Shown piece by piece: positions 1-7,829 of a stretch of 38,835 nt of DNA (positions are counted from its first letter, which is position 1; each line of letters starts with the position of its first letter). Origin of the DNA: Lentisphaeria bacterium (GTDB lineage Bacteria; Verrucomicrobiota; Lentisphaeria; Victivallales; UBA1829); assembly GCA_017963105.1 (NCBI GenBank), contig JAGCTY010000134.1, positions 1 through 38,835 of the forward strand, read 5' to 3'. A program made the position numbers and the translations under genes. The notes under the pieces were generated by a model, which searched no databases, had not been told where the DNA came from, and worked only from the letters and a program-made list of their open reading frames with translations.

Positions 1-1167
1 GACGGAAAGAAGTACAACGCCATCGACCCGACGGTCTTCTGGGACCAGACCGGCCGCCTCTGGATGATCTACGGGTCGTTCTTCGGCGGCATCGCCATCG
101 TGGAGCTGGACCCGAAGGATCCCGCCAAACTGCTTCATCCCGGCACGCACGGCAAGACCATCGCCTGCCGCGGCTACGAGAGAATCTACGAGCAGGACGG
201 ATTCGAGGGTCGGCCCACGGTCAGCGTCGACGGGCAGAGCTTCACCGCCTACGGCATCGAGGGCGCGAGCATCGTTTACAATCCCAAAACGCAATACTAC
301 TATCTCTTCGTCTCCTACGACCGCCTCGCCCTGACCTACCATGTGCGCGTCGGACGTTCGAAAAACGTCGAAGGGCCATATCTGGATTACAACGGCAAGC
401 CGCTGGTCTACGATCAGGAGAAACAGGGGCCCGGGGACGTGAACGGCACCAAGCTCATCGGACCGTACCGCTGGAAATCGACCGGCGCGGGCTGGGTCGG
501 CACCGGACACACCACGCTCTTCCGAAAAGACCCGAGGAGCAATTACAGCCATCTCTTCTTCGGCAGCAACAGCAAGGACCGCGCCAACGGCGCGTCGTTC
601 GTCGGCCTGCGGCGGGTCTTCTGGTCGAAGGACGGCTGGCCGCTGCTCTCGCCCTGCATCTACGCCGGCGAGGATCTGGAGATCGGAAGCGGGGTCAAAG
701 TCTACGCCGGCGAGGATCTGGAGATCGGCAGCGGGGTCAAAGTCGTCGACGGCAAACCGACCTGGGGCAAAAATATCGTCGAAAAAGACGGCATCCTGAA
801 CTCCGGCGAGTCGGCGCAATGGGACTTCATCGTCTTCAGCGTCACGGACGACACCACGTTCCGGCGCATCGACGAATCGACGATCTACACGCTCAAGGCG
901 GACGGGACCATCGAGGGCGGCGGCAAATGGGAGCTCGATGACGACAAATCGATTACAATGTTCGCGGACGGCCTGTATGGAGGCTATGTCGAGTGTGAGA
1001 ACGGCATTATCACCCACGTCGAGCTCCCGAACGGCGTGAAGGCGGACGGCGTCTGCGCCTACGGCTGGGATCAGGACCGCAAATGCCAGACCGTGTTCTT
1101 CACCGGCCTGACGGAAAACGGTGTGCCCGTTTGGGGTCAGCGCATCCCGCCAGTACCGGCAAAATAA
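1..1167 (+). CDS. Glycoside hydrolase family 43 arabinanase, 5' end outside window
   Basis: The reading frame is open from base 1 with no start, so the N-terminus, including the catalytic base Asp, lies upstream. The visible part has the GH43 five-bladed propeller hallmarks: NAIDPTVF (the pKa-modulating Asp), LWMIYGSF, the general-acid Glu in IEGASI, YYYLFVSYD, VGRSKNVEGPY and GHTTLF. The family cleaves alpha-1,5-arabinan or related arabinose/xylose polymers. After about residue 255 a lipocalin-like beta domain follows (WDFIVFSVTDDTTFR, TLKADGTIEGGGKWEL), as in endo-arabinanases that carry a C-terminal domain. It is probably secreted, but the signal peptide is out of view. An in-frame 42-bp tandem duplication (661-702 and 703-744) repeats 14 residues in the propeller. 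A terminator follows. The exact substrate cannot be fixed from sequence. Confidence 0.85.
   Translation, partial: DGKKYNAIDPTVFWDQTGRLWMIYGSFFGGIAIVELDPKDPAKLLHPGTHGKTIACRGYERIYEQDGFEGRPTVSVDGQSFTAYGIEGASIVYNPKTQYYYLFVSYDRLALTYHVRVGRSKNVEGPYLDYNGKPLVYDQEKQGPGDVNGTKLIGPYRWKSTGAGWVGTGHTTLFRKDPRSNYSHLFFGSNSKDRANGASFVGLRRVFWSKDGWPLLSPCIYAGEDLEIGSGVKVYAGEDLEIGSGVKVVDGKPTWGKNIVEKDGILNSGESAQWDFIVFSVTDDTTFRRIDESTIYTLKADGTIEGGGKWELDDDKSITMFADGLYGGYVECENGIITHVELPNGVKADGVCAYGWDQDRKCQTVFFTGLTENGVPVWGQRIPPVPAK
661..744 (+). repeat. 42-bp in-frame tandem duplication inside the GH43 gene
   Basis: Units 661-702 and 703-744 are identical except for one silent third-position change (gga versus ggc). Each unit encodes YAGEDLEIGSGVKV. 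Near identity at the DNA level suggests a recent duplication that keeps the frame. Confidence 0.95.
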
Positions 1168-1195
1168 ACTGAACCTCTTTTTTCAAAACACGAAA

Positions 1196-1233
1196 GAGCC
1201 GTCCGGAAACAAACCCGGGCGGCTCATTTTTTT
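1196..1233 (+). terminator. Rho-independent terminator of the GH43 gene
   Basis: An 11-bp stem (GAGCCGTCCGG paired with CCGGGCGGCTC, one G-U pair) with an 8-nt loop is followed by A and seven T. It begins 29 bp after the GH43 stop. Confidence 0.9.
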
Positions 1234-1260
1234 GAGGAGAAACAAGTAGAGAAACCGTTT

Positions 1261-1353
1261 TCGTGCTTGAGCGAAACCAAGCACGATATCATCACTGCTT
1301 GCAGTGTGCGCAAGCGAAGCAGAGCGCACTACCGCAGTGGAGGCGCCGCCTCC
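1261..1353. repeat. Double-hairpin element, copy A (two tandem units)
   Basis: Unit 1: stem TCGTGCTT/AAGCACGA around loop GAGCGAAACC (1261-1286), then hairpin CACTGC-TT-GCAGTG (1293-1306). Unit 2: stem GTGCGC/GCGCAC (1306-1329) around loop AAGCGAAGCAGA, linker TACCGCAGT, then hairpin GGAGGC/GCCTCC (1339-1353). The last base abuts the pseudopilin stop codon at 1354. It lies between convergent gene ends. The loop and linker resemble copies B, C and D. Confidence 0.6.
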
Positions 1354-2220
1354 TTACTTTTTCACGAGGGACCAGTCGGACCAGCTGCCGACGGCGCGTC
1401 CCTGCCAGCCGAGGCCGTCGGAATTGCCGTAGCTGTCGGTGAGCTTATGGAAACGCGTCGGGATCGTCTGCATCCAGTTGTTCACGGTCACGTGGCCGTC
1501 GACGTACAGGATCGGCGGCGCGCCTTTGTGGCGGGACTTGTCGTCGCGGACGGTGCCGAGTTCGCCGATGCTCGTGTCGTTTTCGCGGATGCGCAGGTGG
1601 TACGCATTGACCGTTTCGTATTCCTCGCTGTTGTTGGACCTGCCCGGCTGGTGATTCGGGCCCCAGTGGTCGGTGATGAGGATCAGGTCGGACGGCCGCT
1701 GCGGATCGCTGAATTTGCTGTTCACGAGCTTCGGATCGGCCAGGGCGTCGCCCGCATTGCTGCCGTTGGAACCGGCCTTGTACTTCATCGTCCCGCCCCT
1801 CTGGGGGTTGTTGCGGCCATAGCTGGCGGTCGCGCCTTCAGACGTGTCGCTGGGGCACTTGAAGACCTTCACCATGGCGAGGCCGACGGGGGTCAGGCAG
1901 GCTTCACGTTTTTTCTGGTCGGCGTCCAGATAATCGTCGGAGTTTTCCTTCCCGTCCTTCATGCCGCCGTTCGCCTTCAGCAGGTCGCGGTACCAGGTGC
2001 TCCAGTTGGACAGCACGTTCATCTTCTGGTTGTTGTTCTGCGCGTACTGGCTGACGTACACGCCGAGGTTCTTCTGGTTGGCGAGGCACTGCGCGCGGCG
2101 CGCGCTTTCCCGGGCGGAACGCAGTGACGGAATCAGGATGCCTGCGAGGATCACGATGATGGCGATCACGACCAGCAGTTCGATCAGGGAATAATGGCGA
2201 TATCGGGGATGTTGTTTCAT
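1354..2220 (-). CDS. Pseudopilin-like protein with H-X9-DG motif (paralog 1)
   Basis: A protein of 288 residues with a prepilin-type N-terminus: a short basic leader, then YSLIELLVVIAIIVILAGIL, which forms the hydrophobic assembly helix and carries Glu+5. The residue before the expected cleavage site is not Gly, unlike classical type IV prepilins. Near the C-terminus is the H-X9-DG motif (RHKGAPPILYVDGHV) typical of the large PVC pseudopilin families. The exported domain has Cys pairs (AQCLANQKN, FKCPSD). The start at 2220 is chosen because AGGA lies 7 bp upstream; the longer frame to 2253 has no such site. A TTGATT-16-TATAGT promoter sits at 2289-2316. It shares its C-terminal pattern (GSWSD..L.KK) with the neighbour at 2705-3511. 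The function is unknown; in PVC bacteria such proteins are thought to be type II-secretion or surface pseudopilins. Confidence 0.85.
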   Translation of the reverse strand: MKQHPRYRHYSLIELLVVIAIIVILAGILIPSLRSARESARRAQCLANQKNLGVYVSQYAQNNNQKMNVLSNWSTWYRDLLKANGGMKDGKENSDDYLDADQKKREACLTPVGLAMVKVFKCPSDTSEGATASYGRNNPQRGGTMKYKAGSNGSNAGDALADPKLVNSKFSDPQRPSDLILITDHWGPNHQPGRSNNSEEYETVNAYHLRIRENDTSIGELGTVRDDKSRHKGAPPILYVDGHVTVNNWMQTIPTRFHKLTDSYGNSDGLGWQGRAVGSWSDWSLVKK

Positions 2221-2288
2221 GGCGGGATCCTTTCTGACCGGGGACTTTCTCAAAAATGGAGTCGTTGTTTATGGTATTGTTATGTAAC

Positions 2289-2316
2289 ACTATACCACAT
2301 GTTCCGCGAAAATCAA
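2289..2316 (-). promoter_or_regulatory. Promoter of pseudopilin 1
   Basis: Reading the minus strand: TTGATT (2316-2311), 16-bp spacer, TATAGT (2294-2289), about 68 bp upstream of the start codon at 2220. Confidence 0.7.
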
Positions 2317-2350
2317 GCAGGTTTCGTTTTTTTCCGGGAAAAGGGGAGGT

Positions 2351-2545
2351 TCAGCCCTTCCAGCCGTTCCGGTAATAGAACCACCGCGGCCAGCGGAGGA
2401 CCAGGTGGACGGCGAGCGCGCTCCGCAGGAACCAGTTGAGCGTGATCAGATCATCGAACCAGAACTCGCCGATAAGGAACGCAACGATATTGATTACGAG
2501 GATGACGTTGAGCACAAGATCTTTGGAGATGTAAGGCATCTTCAT
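2351..2545 (-). CDS. Small hydrophobic membrane protein of unknown function
   Basis: A 64-residue frame with a consensus ribosome site AGGAGG 9 bp before its ATG, the best argument that it is translated. The product has two likely membrane helices: residues about 9-29 (DLVLNVILVINIVAFLIGEF) and about 36-52 (LNWFLRSALAVHLVLRW). It ends in an aromatic and basic tail (RWFYYRNGWKG). No family is recognised. It lies between the two pseudopilin genes on the same strand, 159 bp after paralog 2. That gap holds the long hairpin at 2619-2677, so the hairpin could be its leader. The pseudopilin 1 promoter begins just after its stop. A chance frame is possible but unlikely given the ribosome site and membrane pattern. 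Confidence 0.6.
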   Translation of the reverse strand: MKMPYISKDLVLNVILVINIVAFLIGEFWFDDLITLNWFLRSALAVHLVLRWPRWFYYRNGWKG

Positions 2546-2618
2546 TTCGTCCGTCCTCCTCGCCGCCCGTCTTCCCGGCTATTTCTTCTGCCCGGGAGTT
2601 CGATCAGCATGAAACGGT

Positions 2619-2677
2619 GATGCGCGGAATACCTCACCCCGGAGAAAAGTTCCTGACTGTGACGGTTTCCGCGCATC
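2619..2677. other. Long near-perfect intergenic hairpin (18 bp)
   Basis: Arms GATGCGCGGAA (2619-2629) and TTCCGCGCATC (2667-2677) pair over 11 bp. A one-base bulge, ACC/GGT, and TCAC/GTGA past another one-base bulge continue the stem to 18 bp around a 21-nt loop. No T tract follows on either strand, so it is not a typical terminator. It lies between pseudopilin 2 and the small membrane-protein gene. Confidence 0.75.
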
Positions 2678-2704
2678 GTGAATCCCCCTGAAGATGCGTC
2701 CCGG

Positions 2705-3511
2705 TTATTTCTTCTTCAGGAGCGGATCGTCGGACCAGCTGCCGTAGGCGTGTCCGGTCCAGTTCATGTTGTCCTTGATCTCCTGGACGGAATAGCCTTT
2801 CACGGTGGACTTGTAGTCGACGGCAGTCACGTGGTTGTCGACGTAGAGGATGGGCGCAGTGCCTTTGTGGCGGGAGCCGTAGGCGTCGTAGTCGCCGATC
2901 TCGCGGTCGTTACGGAGGTTGAACGCGTTCACGGTGTCGAATTCGCCGCCGTTCGGCCAGGCGCCCAGGTTGGTATCGTTCTTGGTCGTTTCGCCGGGGG
3001 TGTGGTTGTCGGACCAGCGGTCGGCGATGATGATGAGGTCGGACGGCGTCTTCACGACGTTGATGCGGCTGGCGACGAGGCGCGCGGCACTGTCCTTCTT
3101 GAGCGTCCAGCCGCCGCTGGGATCGTTGCGGCCGTAGCTGGCCGTGCCCTTGGTAACGTCCGCGGCGCACTTGAAGATCTTGGCGATGCCCTGCCCCGCG
3201 GCGTCGAGGTTGTCTTTCCGGACGTGGGACCCGCCTTCGTTCTTGTACGTGCCGCCGGCCGATTTCACGATCTTCTTGTACCAGTCGTTGTAGTTCTCAA
3301 GCAGCGTGAGGGACTGCTTGTTGTTGAGCGCGTACTGCTGGATGTAGAGGCCGAGGTTTTTTTCGTTGTTGATGCAGCCGGCCTTCTTCGCGGTCTCACG
3401 GGCGGAACGCAGCGCGGGCAGCAGCATGGCCGCCAGGATCGCGATGATGGCGATCACGATGAGGAGCTCGATGAGCGTGAAATGTCTGGATGCGGAGCGT
3501 TTGATGGTCAT
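2705..3511 (-). CDS. Pseudopilin-like protein (paralog 2)
   Basis: A 268-residue prepilin-type protein with basic leader [10 protein letters not shown], then [20 protein letters not shown] with Glu+5. The residue at -1 is His, not Gly. The C-terminal signature is [15 protein letters not shown], so the usual H-X9-DG has become H-X9-DN. Body and tail align by eye with the protein at 1354-2220: both have QKN/EKNLG.Y..QYA near the helix, FKC, ASYGRN.P and a GSWSD..L.KK ending, so the two are paralogs. AAGGA lies 11 bp before the ATG. A TTGAAA-17-TATATT promoter is at 3567-3595. It is probably exported and membrane-anchored by the N-terminal helix. No assembly ATPase or prepilin peptidase is encoded nearby. 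Confidence 0.85.
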   Translation of the reverse strand: MTIKRSASRHFTLIELLIVIAIIAILAAMLLPALRSARETAKKAGCINNEKNLGLYIQQYALNNKQSLTLLENYNDWYKKIVKSAGGTYKNEGGSHVRKDNLDAAGQGIAKIFKCAADVTKGTASYGRNDPSGGWTLKKDSAARLVASRINVVKTPSDLIIIADRWSDNHTPGETTKNDTNLGAWPNGGEFDTVNAFNLRNDREIGDYDAYGSRHKGTAPILYVDNHVTAVDYKSTVKGYSVQEIKDNMNWTGHAYGSWSDDPLLKKK

Positions 3512-3566
3512 TTTCCCGTTTGTCCTTTATTGAGAAAAGAAGATTGATTTTGAAAAAATATCCTTA

Positions 3567-3595
3567 AATATAACCCGTAAAAGACGTTTTTTCAA
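3567..3595 (-). promoter_or_regulatory. Promoter of pseudopilin 2
   Basis: Minus strand: TTGAAA (3595-3590), 17-bp spacer, TATATT (3572-3567), about 55 bp before the ATG at 3511. Confidence 0.7.
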
Positions 3596-3663
3596 GTCTT
3601 TTCCGCTTTTATTAAGAGAAGAAAGACAAATCTCCGCGCCGCCGGAGCGTTCCGGTGAGATCA

Positions 3664-5526
3664 TCACAGCCCCGGCACCGCCATCTGCTTCGCCTTCGGC
3701 ACCCAGAAGGTGTTCTGGTACACCCCCAGCGGATACTCCACGACATTTTCGTAACGTTTGTTGATCACGAAGAGGTCGTAGGGCGAAACGAGGAAGAGGT
3801 ACGGCTCCTCCTCGTGGATGAGCTTGTGGAACTGGTGGTAAAGCTCCGTGCGCTTGTCGAGGTCAAAGCAGGTGCGGATCTCCATGATGAGGCGGTCGGC
3901 TTCCGGGTTCGCGAACGAGATGTAGTTGCTGGACGCCTCGATCTTCAGGTTGTCGGAGTGCCACAGCTGGTACGGGTCGTTCGAGACGGACATGCGCCAC
4001 GCCAGGCGGACGGCGTCGAACTGGTGTTTGTCGACGCGTTCGAGCAGGACGGACCATTCGAGGGAGAGGATTTCGAGCTTGACGCCGGCGCGCGCGAAAT
4101 CCTCCTTCAGGATCGGGAGCAGCTTCTGGTCGGTCGTGCTGGAGTTGGTATAGATCACGGTGAAGACGAACGGCTTGCCGTCCTTGTCCAGCACGCCGTC
4201 GCCGTCGGTGTCCTTCCATCCGGCGTCCGCGAGCATCTTCTTCGCCTTTTCGACATCGAATTCATACGGTTCGATCGAGGGGTCGTTGGCACGGGAGTCC
4301 ACGAAGAACGGGCCGGAGACCGGACGCACGAGGTCGGAGTAGACGTCCCGGATGATGCGCTTGCGGTCGACCAGATGGCTGAGCGCCACGCGGACGTTCC
4401 GGTCCTGGAAGAGCGGGTTCAGGAGGTTCAGCCCGATGTACGAATAGGACATGCTCGGCAGGCGCATCTTCCGCAGGAAACCGCCTTCCTGGAATTCCGG
4501 CGTGCCGGTGTTGTTCACCCACTGTTCGGTCGTGAGACTGTCGGCGTCGAGCGTCTGGGACCGGAGCGCCTGGAGGCGCGTGTTCGGGTGCTGGATCAGC
4601 TCGTAGACGACGGTCTTCAGCGCGGGCATGATGCCGAGGCGCTTGCCATAGAATTTTTCGAAGCGCTTGAAAACCACGCGCTTGCCCTTCTCCCAGCTCA
4701 CGAACTGGTACGGGCCGCACCCGACGATCATGCGGTTTCGGACGTGGTCGTCGTTGAACTTCGCGCCGTCGAACGGCCCGTCGTAGGCGTGGTAGAAATG
4801 GCGGGGCAGCGGCATGAGCGAGAGCGTGATCTCTTCGGAGAGGATGTACGGGCGCTCCCACACGACCTCGAATTCGTAGTCGTTGATCACGTTGACCTGC
4901 TTCAGGTCGGCGAGATAGCTGCGCATCGGCGCGGCGTTCACGGTCTCGTCCTTGATCACGTCCACATAGAACTTGAAATCCTCCGCCGTGACCTCGACGT
5001 TCTCCCATTTCTTCCCGGTCTCGGGGTCGGTGAAATCGTGCCACAGGATGCCCTTGCGGAGCTTGATGCGGTAGGTCAGCTTGTCCTCGGAGAGCGTCCA
5101 GGACTCCGCCATGCGCGGCACGAACCGGTCGATATCCTTGAAATGGCGTTCCGCGAGCGTATCGCAGGTGAGGCCCCAGAAATCCGACACGGTCGCGTCG
5201 TTGTTCACGATCATGTTCATGTTGCCCGTGTCCGAGGTAATCGCGCCGATGAAGCGGCCGCCCGGTTCGGCGTTCTTGTCGTAGAACTCGACGTTGCCCG
5301 CCGGGGGTTCGCCGGCAAACGCGGAAACGCCTCCGGACGCGACGGCGATGCCGCCGGATGCAGAGAGACGGTCGATGCGTTCGGAGAGCTCGGCGACGGC
5401 TTTCGTGAGGGATTCGGTCTGGAACCGCTGCCGGTCGATCGCGGTCACGACGCCGGCGCCGATGACGGCCAGGACGATGAGGCAGAGGAAAAGCAGGATG
5501 GGCGTAAGGAATGATCTGTTCTGCAT
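3664..5526 (-). CDS. ABC-transporter solute-binding protein, family 5 (peptide/oligosaccharide type), membrane-anchored
   Basis: A 620-residue protein. Residues about 8-29 are one hydrophobic helix (LTPILLFLCLIVLAVIGAGV), followed by a short heptad-like segment (LTKAVAELSERIDRL). The rest is an OppA/DppA-type binding domain: TFAESWTLSEDK-like pattern (MAESWTLSEDKLTYRIKLR), VEVTAEDFKFYVDVI, GCGPYQFVSWEKGKRV, NVRVALSHLVDRKRI and VSGPFF. An EF-hand-like insert (KDTDGDGVLDKDGKPF) could bind calcium. Such proteins capture peptides or sugars outside the membrane for import. There is no permease or ATPase gene beside it; it follows the M48 peptidase gene by 22 bp, presumably in one transcript. The ATG has no clear Shine-Dalgarno, so translation may depend on coupling. 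The uncleaved-looking helix instead of a lipobox is unusual. Confidence 0.85.
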   Translation of the reverse strand: MQNRSFLTPILLFLCLIVLAVIGAGVVTAIDRQRFQTESLTKAVAELSERIDRLSASGGIAVASGGVSAFAGEPPAGNVEFYDKNAEPGGRFIGAITSDTGNMNMIVNNDATVSDFWGLTCDTLAERHFKDIDRFVPRMAESWTLSEDKLTYRIKLRKGILWHDFTDPETGKKWENVEVTAEDFKFYVDVIKDETVNAAPMRSYLADLKQVNVINDYEFEVVWERPYILSEEITLSLMPLPRHFYHAYDGPFDGAKFNDDHVRNRMIVGCGPYQFVSWEKGKRVVFKRFEKFYGKRLGIMPALKTVVYELIQHPNTRLQALRSQTLDADSLTTEQWVNNTGTPEFQEGGFLRKMRLPSMSYSYIGLNLLNPLFQDRNVRVALSHLVDRKRIIRDVYSDLVRPVSGPFFVDSRANDPSIEPYEFDVEKAKKMLADAGWKDTDGDGVLDKDGKPFVFTVIYTNSSTTDQKLLPILKEDFARAGVKLEILSLEWSVLLERVDKHQFDAVRLAWRMSVSNDPYQLWHSDNLKIEASSNYISFANPEADRLIMEIRTCFDLDKRTELYHQFHKLIHEEEPYLFLVSPYDLFVINKRYENVVEYPLGVYQNTFWVPKAKQMAVPGL

Positions 5527-5548
5527 GGGACGAAACCGGGGTTATGGG

Positions 5549-6391
5549 TCATTTCTTATGGGTAAACGTCTTGCCGAAACCGTACTTGGTCTTCGCCTTG
5601 TTGTATTCCTCGCGGGCCGCAGGCTCGTTTTCCTCCATGGCCTTGATGCGGTCGGAGTCGCACGGGTGCGTGGACAGAATGGATTCCAGCTTGCTGGAGC
5701 CTTCGGCGTTGTTCGTGAAGCGTTTCCAGAACGTGTAGGACGCGCTCGGGTCGTATCCGGCGCGCGCCATCAGGATCAGGCCGATCATATCCGCCTCGGA
5801 TTCGTTGCTCCGGCTGTAAGGCAGCATAATGCCGATTTCGGTGCCGGTGCCGTAGATCGCGTCGATCGTCTCGCTGTCGAACGCCACCGAAACGAGGACC
5901 GCGCCAAGGGTCTGGAGGATGGTGCGCGACATGCGTTCGCCGCCGTGGCGCGCGATGGCGTGGCCGATCTCGTGGCCGACCACGAACGCCAGCTCGGCTT
6001 CATTGGCCATCGAGTCCATGATGCCGCTGTAGACCGCCACCTTGCCGCCGGGGAGACAGAAGGCATTCTCGATCTCGGAGTCCAGCACCGTGAACTCCCA
6101 CTCGAAATCGTCCGTTTCGCCCAAATCGTTCGCGACCGCCTTGATCGCGTTGCCACAGCGTTCCAGCGCGGCGTTGTACTCGGCGTTCGTGCTCACCGGG
6201 TACTCCGCCTTGTATTCCTCGTAGGATTCCGCGCCCAGGCTGTTCTCGTAGGACTCTGTCGTCAGCAGGAACTGCGAACGCCCCGTGACCGGGACGCTCC
6301 GGCAGCTGCACAGGCCGATCGCCAGGACGGCCATGGACAGCATCAGACAGGTTCGAACGGGCTGGAAAAAGCGCTTGACGGCGGATATCAT
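5549..6391 (-). CDS. M48-family zinc metallopeptidase, probable lipoprotein
   Basis: A 280-residue peptidase. The N-terminus is an export signal ending AIGLCSC, where Cys30 could be lipidated (LCSC is a weak lipobox). The family motif PVTGRSQFLL follows at about 34-43. The zinc site is HEIGH at 140-144, with the third ligand in NESEAD at about 196-201. The FCLPGGKVAVYSGI segment is typical of the LoiP/BepA-like branch. These enzymes degrade or help fold envelope proteins in the periplasm. AGGAG stands 9 bp before the ATG. A TTGAAA-17-TATATT promoter is at 6514-6542. The solute-binding-protein gene follows after 22 bp. The length fits single-domain members that lack TPRs. Confidence 0.9.
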   Translation of the reverse strand: MISAVKRFFQPVRTCLMLSMAVLAIGLCSCRSVPVTGRSQFLLTTESYENSLGAESYEEYKAEYPVSTNAEYNAALERCGNAIKAVANDLGETDDFEWEFTVLDSEIENAFCLPGGKVAVYSGIMDSMANEAELAFVVGHEIGHAIARHGGERMSRTILQTLGAVLVSVAFDSETIDAIYGTGTEIGIMLPYSRSNESEADMIGLILMARAGYDPSASYTFWKRFTNNAEGSSKLESILSTHPCDSDRIKAMEENEPAAREEYNKAKTKYGFGKTFTHKK

Positions 6392-6513
6392 GGTATTTCG
6401 CTCCTAACGTAAACGGATGAAAAGTCTTTTGTTGCTTGGTCGAATCTTGGAAACCGGTCCCGCGGCGCGCCGACGGAAGGACAGGGCGCGGGCGCGCGGA
6501 AGGTATGTTTCTA

Positions 6514-6542
6514 AATATACAGCATTCCGCCTCATCTTTCAA
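6514..6542 (-). promoter_or_regulatory. Promoter of the M48 peptidase/binding-protein operon
   Basis: Minus strand: TTGAAA (6542-6537), 17-bp spacer, TATATT (6519-6514), about 120 bp before the ATG at 6391. It lies beyond the htrA stop, so the peptidase is separate from the upstream operon. Confidence 0.7.
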
Positions 6543-6668
6543 ATCGTTTCCGCAAAAAAGTTCGGCGAAAAAGACGGCCTTCCCACGGGAGACATCCGGG
6601 CAGCCCGGCCGGCTGAAGAACCGGGGCGCCCCGCCCCGCGCACGTTCGGACGCGGCGGACGGGCCGCA

Positions 6669-7829
6669 TCACAACGGGATGGCGTAATCGATCTGCGGGA
6701 TCACACGGAACCAGTTGGCCGGAGCGCGTTCGAGCTTCACGCTCGTTTCGTGGAGCAGATTCCGGCGCATGATCGTGAGCTTGACGATGGTGCCCGGGTC
6801 GAGCGAAAGGATCCGGTTGCGGAGGTCGTACGTGTCGGTCACGTCGACGCCGTCCAGCTTCACGATCACATCGCCGTCGCGCAGTCCCAGCCGGGCGGCG
6901 GGGGAATCCTCGATGATCCTGCGGATGGCCGCGCCCTTCTGCACGGCCTCGTTTTCATCGCCGGGCGAACGCATCTGCGAGGGTCTGGCGCCCATGATGC
7001 CGAGCCACGGACGCACGATTTCGCCGTGCGCGATCAGCGTGTCGGCGACCGTCTTCGCGATCTCGGCGGACACGGCGAACGCGATGCCGATGTTGCCGCC
7101 GCTCGGCGCGAGGATGCAGTCATTCACCCCGATCACGTCGCCGTCTGTGTTCAGCAGCGGCCCCCCGGAATTGCCGGGGTTGATGGAGGCGTCCGTCTGG
7201 ATGTAGTTCTCGTACAGGTTCACGCCGACGCCGGACCGCTGGACGCCGGAAACGATGCCCGCGGTCACGCTGTGCTCCAAGCTGAACGGCGCGCCGATGG
7301 CAAGCGTCCACTGCCCCAGACGGATGTTCTTCGGATTGGCGAATGCGAGCGCCATGAACTTCCTGCCCTTCGGCGGCTCGACCTTCAGCACGGCCAGGTC
7401 GGACGTCGGATCGGCACCCACCAGGTCGGCGTGGTATTCGCGCCCCTCGCTGTCCGTGACCAGGAGCGCGTTCGCGCCGCTCGCCACATGGTAGTTCGTG
7501 AGGATGTACCCGTCCTCGCGGATGAAGAAGCCGGACCCCTGCCCAGCGGGCACTTCATAATACTGCGCGGGACGTCCGAACCCGCGGCGCGACGACACGA
7601 TCCGCTGGTTGGAGATGCAGACGACCGCTGGCATGGCGCGTTCGATGGTGGCGGTGAAATCCGGCCACGCGGCAGGCGTTCCGGCGGCGGCCGGAGGCGG
7701 CGCATACTCGCGCATTTTCGTCTCATAAACGGCCTGTTCCCCGACGGGCGGATTCACGAATTTCAGGACCAGAAGCGCGGCGCAGGCGCCCGCGAGAACG
7801 GCAAACATCGTATTGAAAAGGGATTTCAT
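6669..7829 (-). CDS. HtrA/DegS-like periplasmic serine protease with one PDZ domain
   Basis: A 386-residue S1C-family protease. An N-terminal hydrophobic helix (residues about 7-25) exports or anchors it. The protease domain carries the full triad: His114 in TNYHV, Asp144 in SDLAV and Ser221 in GNSGGP. One PDZ domain follows (about 262-365; AARLGLRDGDVIVKLDG). A single PDZ plus an N-terminal helix resembles DegS more than DegP. The role is degradation of misfolded envelope proteins or a signalling cleavage. The ATG overlaps the glycosyltransferase stop as ATGA. AAGGA lies 11 bp upstream. It is the last gene of the argD operon, an unusual place for it. Confidence 0.92.
   Translation of the reverse strand: MKSLFNTMFAVLAGACAALLVLKFVNPPVGEQAVYETKMREYAPPPAAAGTPAAWPDFTATIERAMPAVVCISNQRIVSSRRGFGRPAQYYEVPAGQGSGFFIREDGYILTNYHVASGANALLVTDSEGREYHADLVGADPTSDLAVLKVEPPKGRKFMALAFANPKNIRLGQWTLAIGAPFSLEHSVTAGIVSGVQRSGVGVNLYENYIQTDASINPGNSGGPLLNTDGDVIGVNDCILAPSGGNIGIAFAVSAEIAKTVADTLIAHGEIVRPWLGIMGARPSQMRSPGDENEAVQKGAAIRRIIEDSPAARLGLRDGDVIVKLDGVDVTDTYDLRNRILSLDPGTIVKLTIMRRNLLHETSVKLERAPANWFRVIPQIDYAIPL

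Noticed and set aside
2619..2677. The long hairpin as a rho-independent terminator
   Set aside because: No T tract follows on either strand, and the stem is separated from the pseudopilin 2 stop by an unrelated 27 bp.
3596..3663. Terminator of the solute-binding-protein gene
   Set aside because: Short alternative stems (CCGGA/TCCGG, ATCTC/GAGAT) exist but none is long and followed by a clear T tract, so I do not list one.
3655..5514. Long plus-strand frame of 619 codons antisense to the solute-binding-protein gene
   Set aside because: It is a mirror of a GC-rich gene: the minus-strand product has clear family blocks and this one has none. The same holds for large frames opposite comEC/argF/argD (9937-13152), htrA (6417-8030), hisD/hisC (28792-30954) and others.
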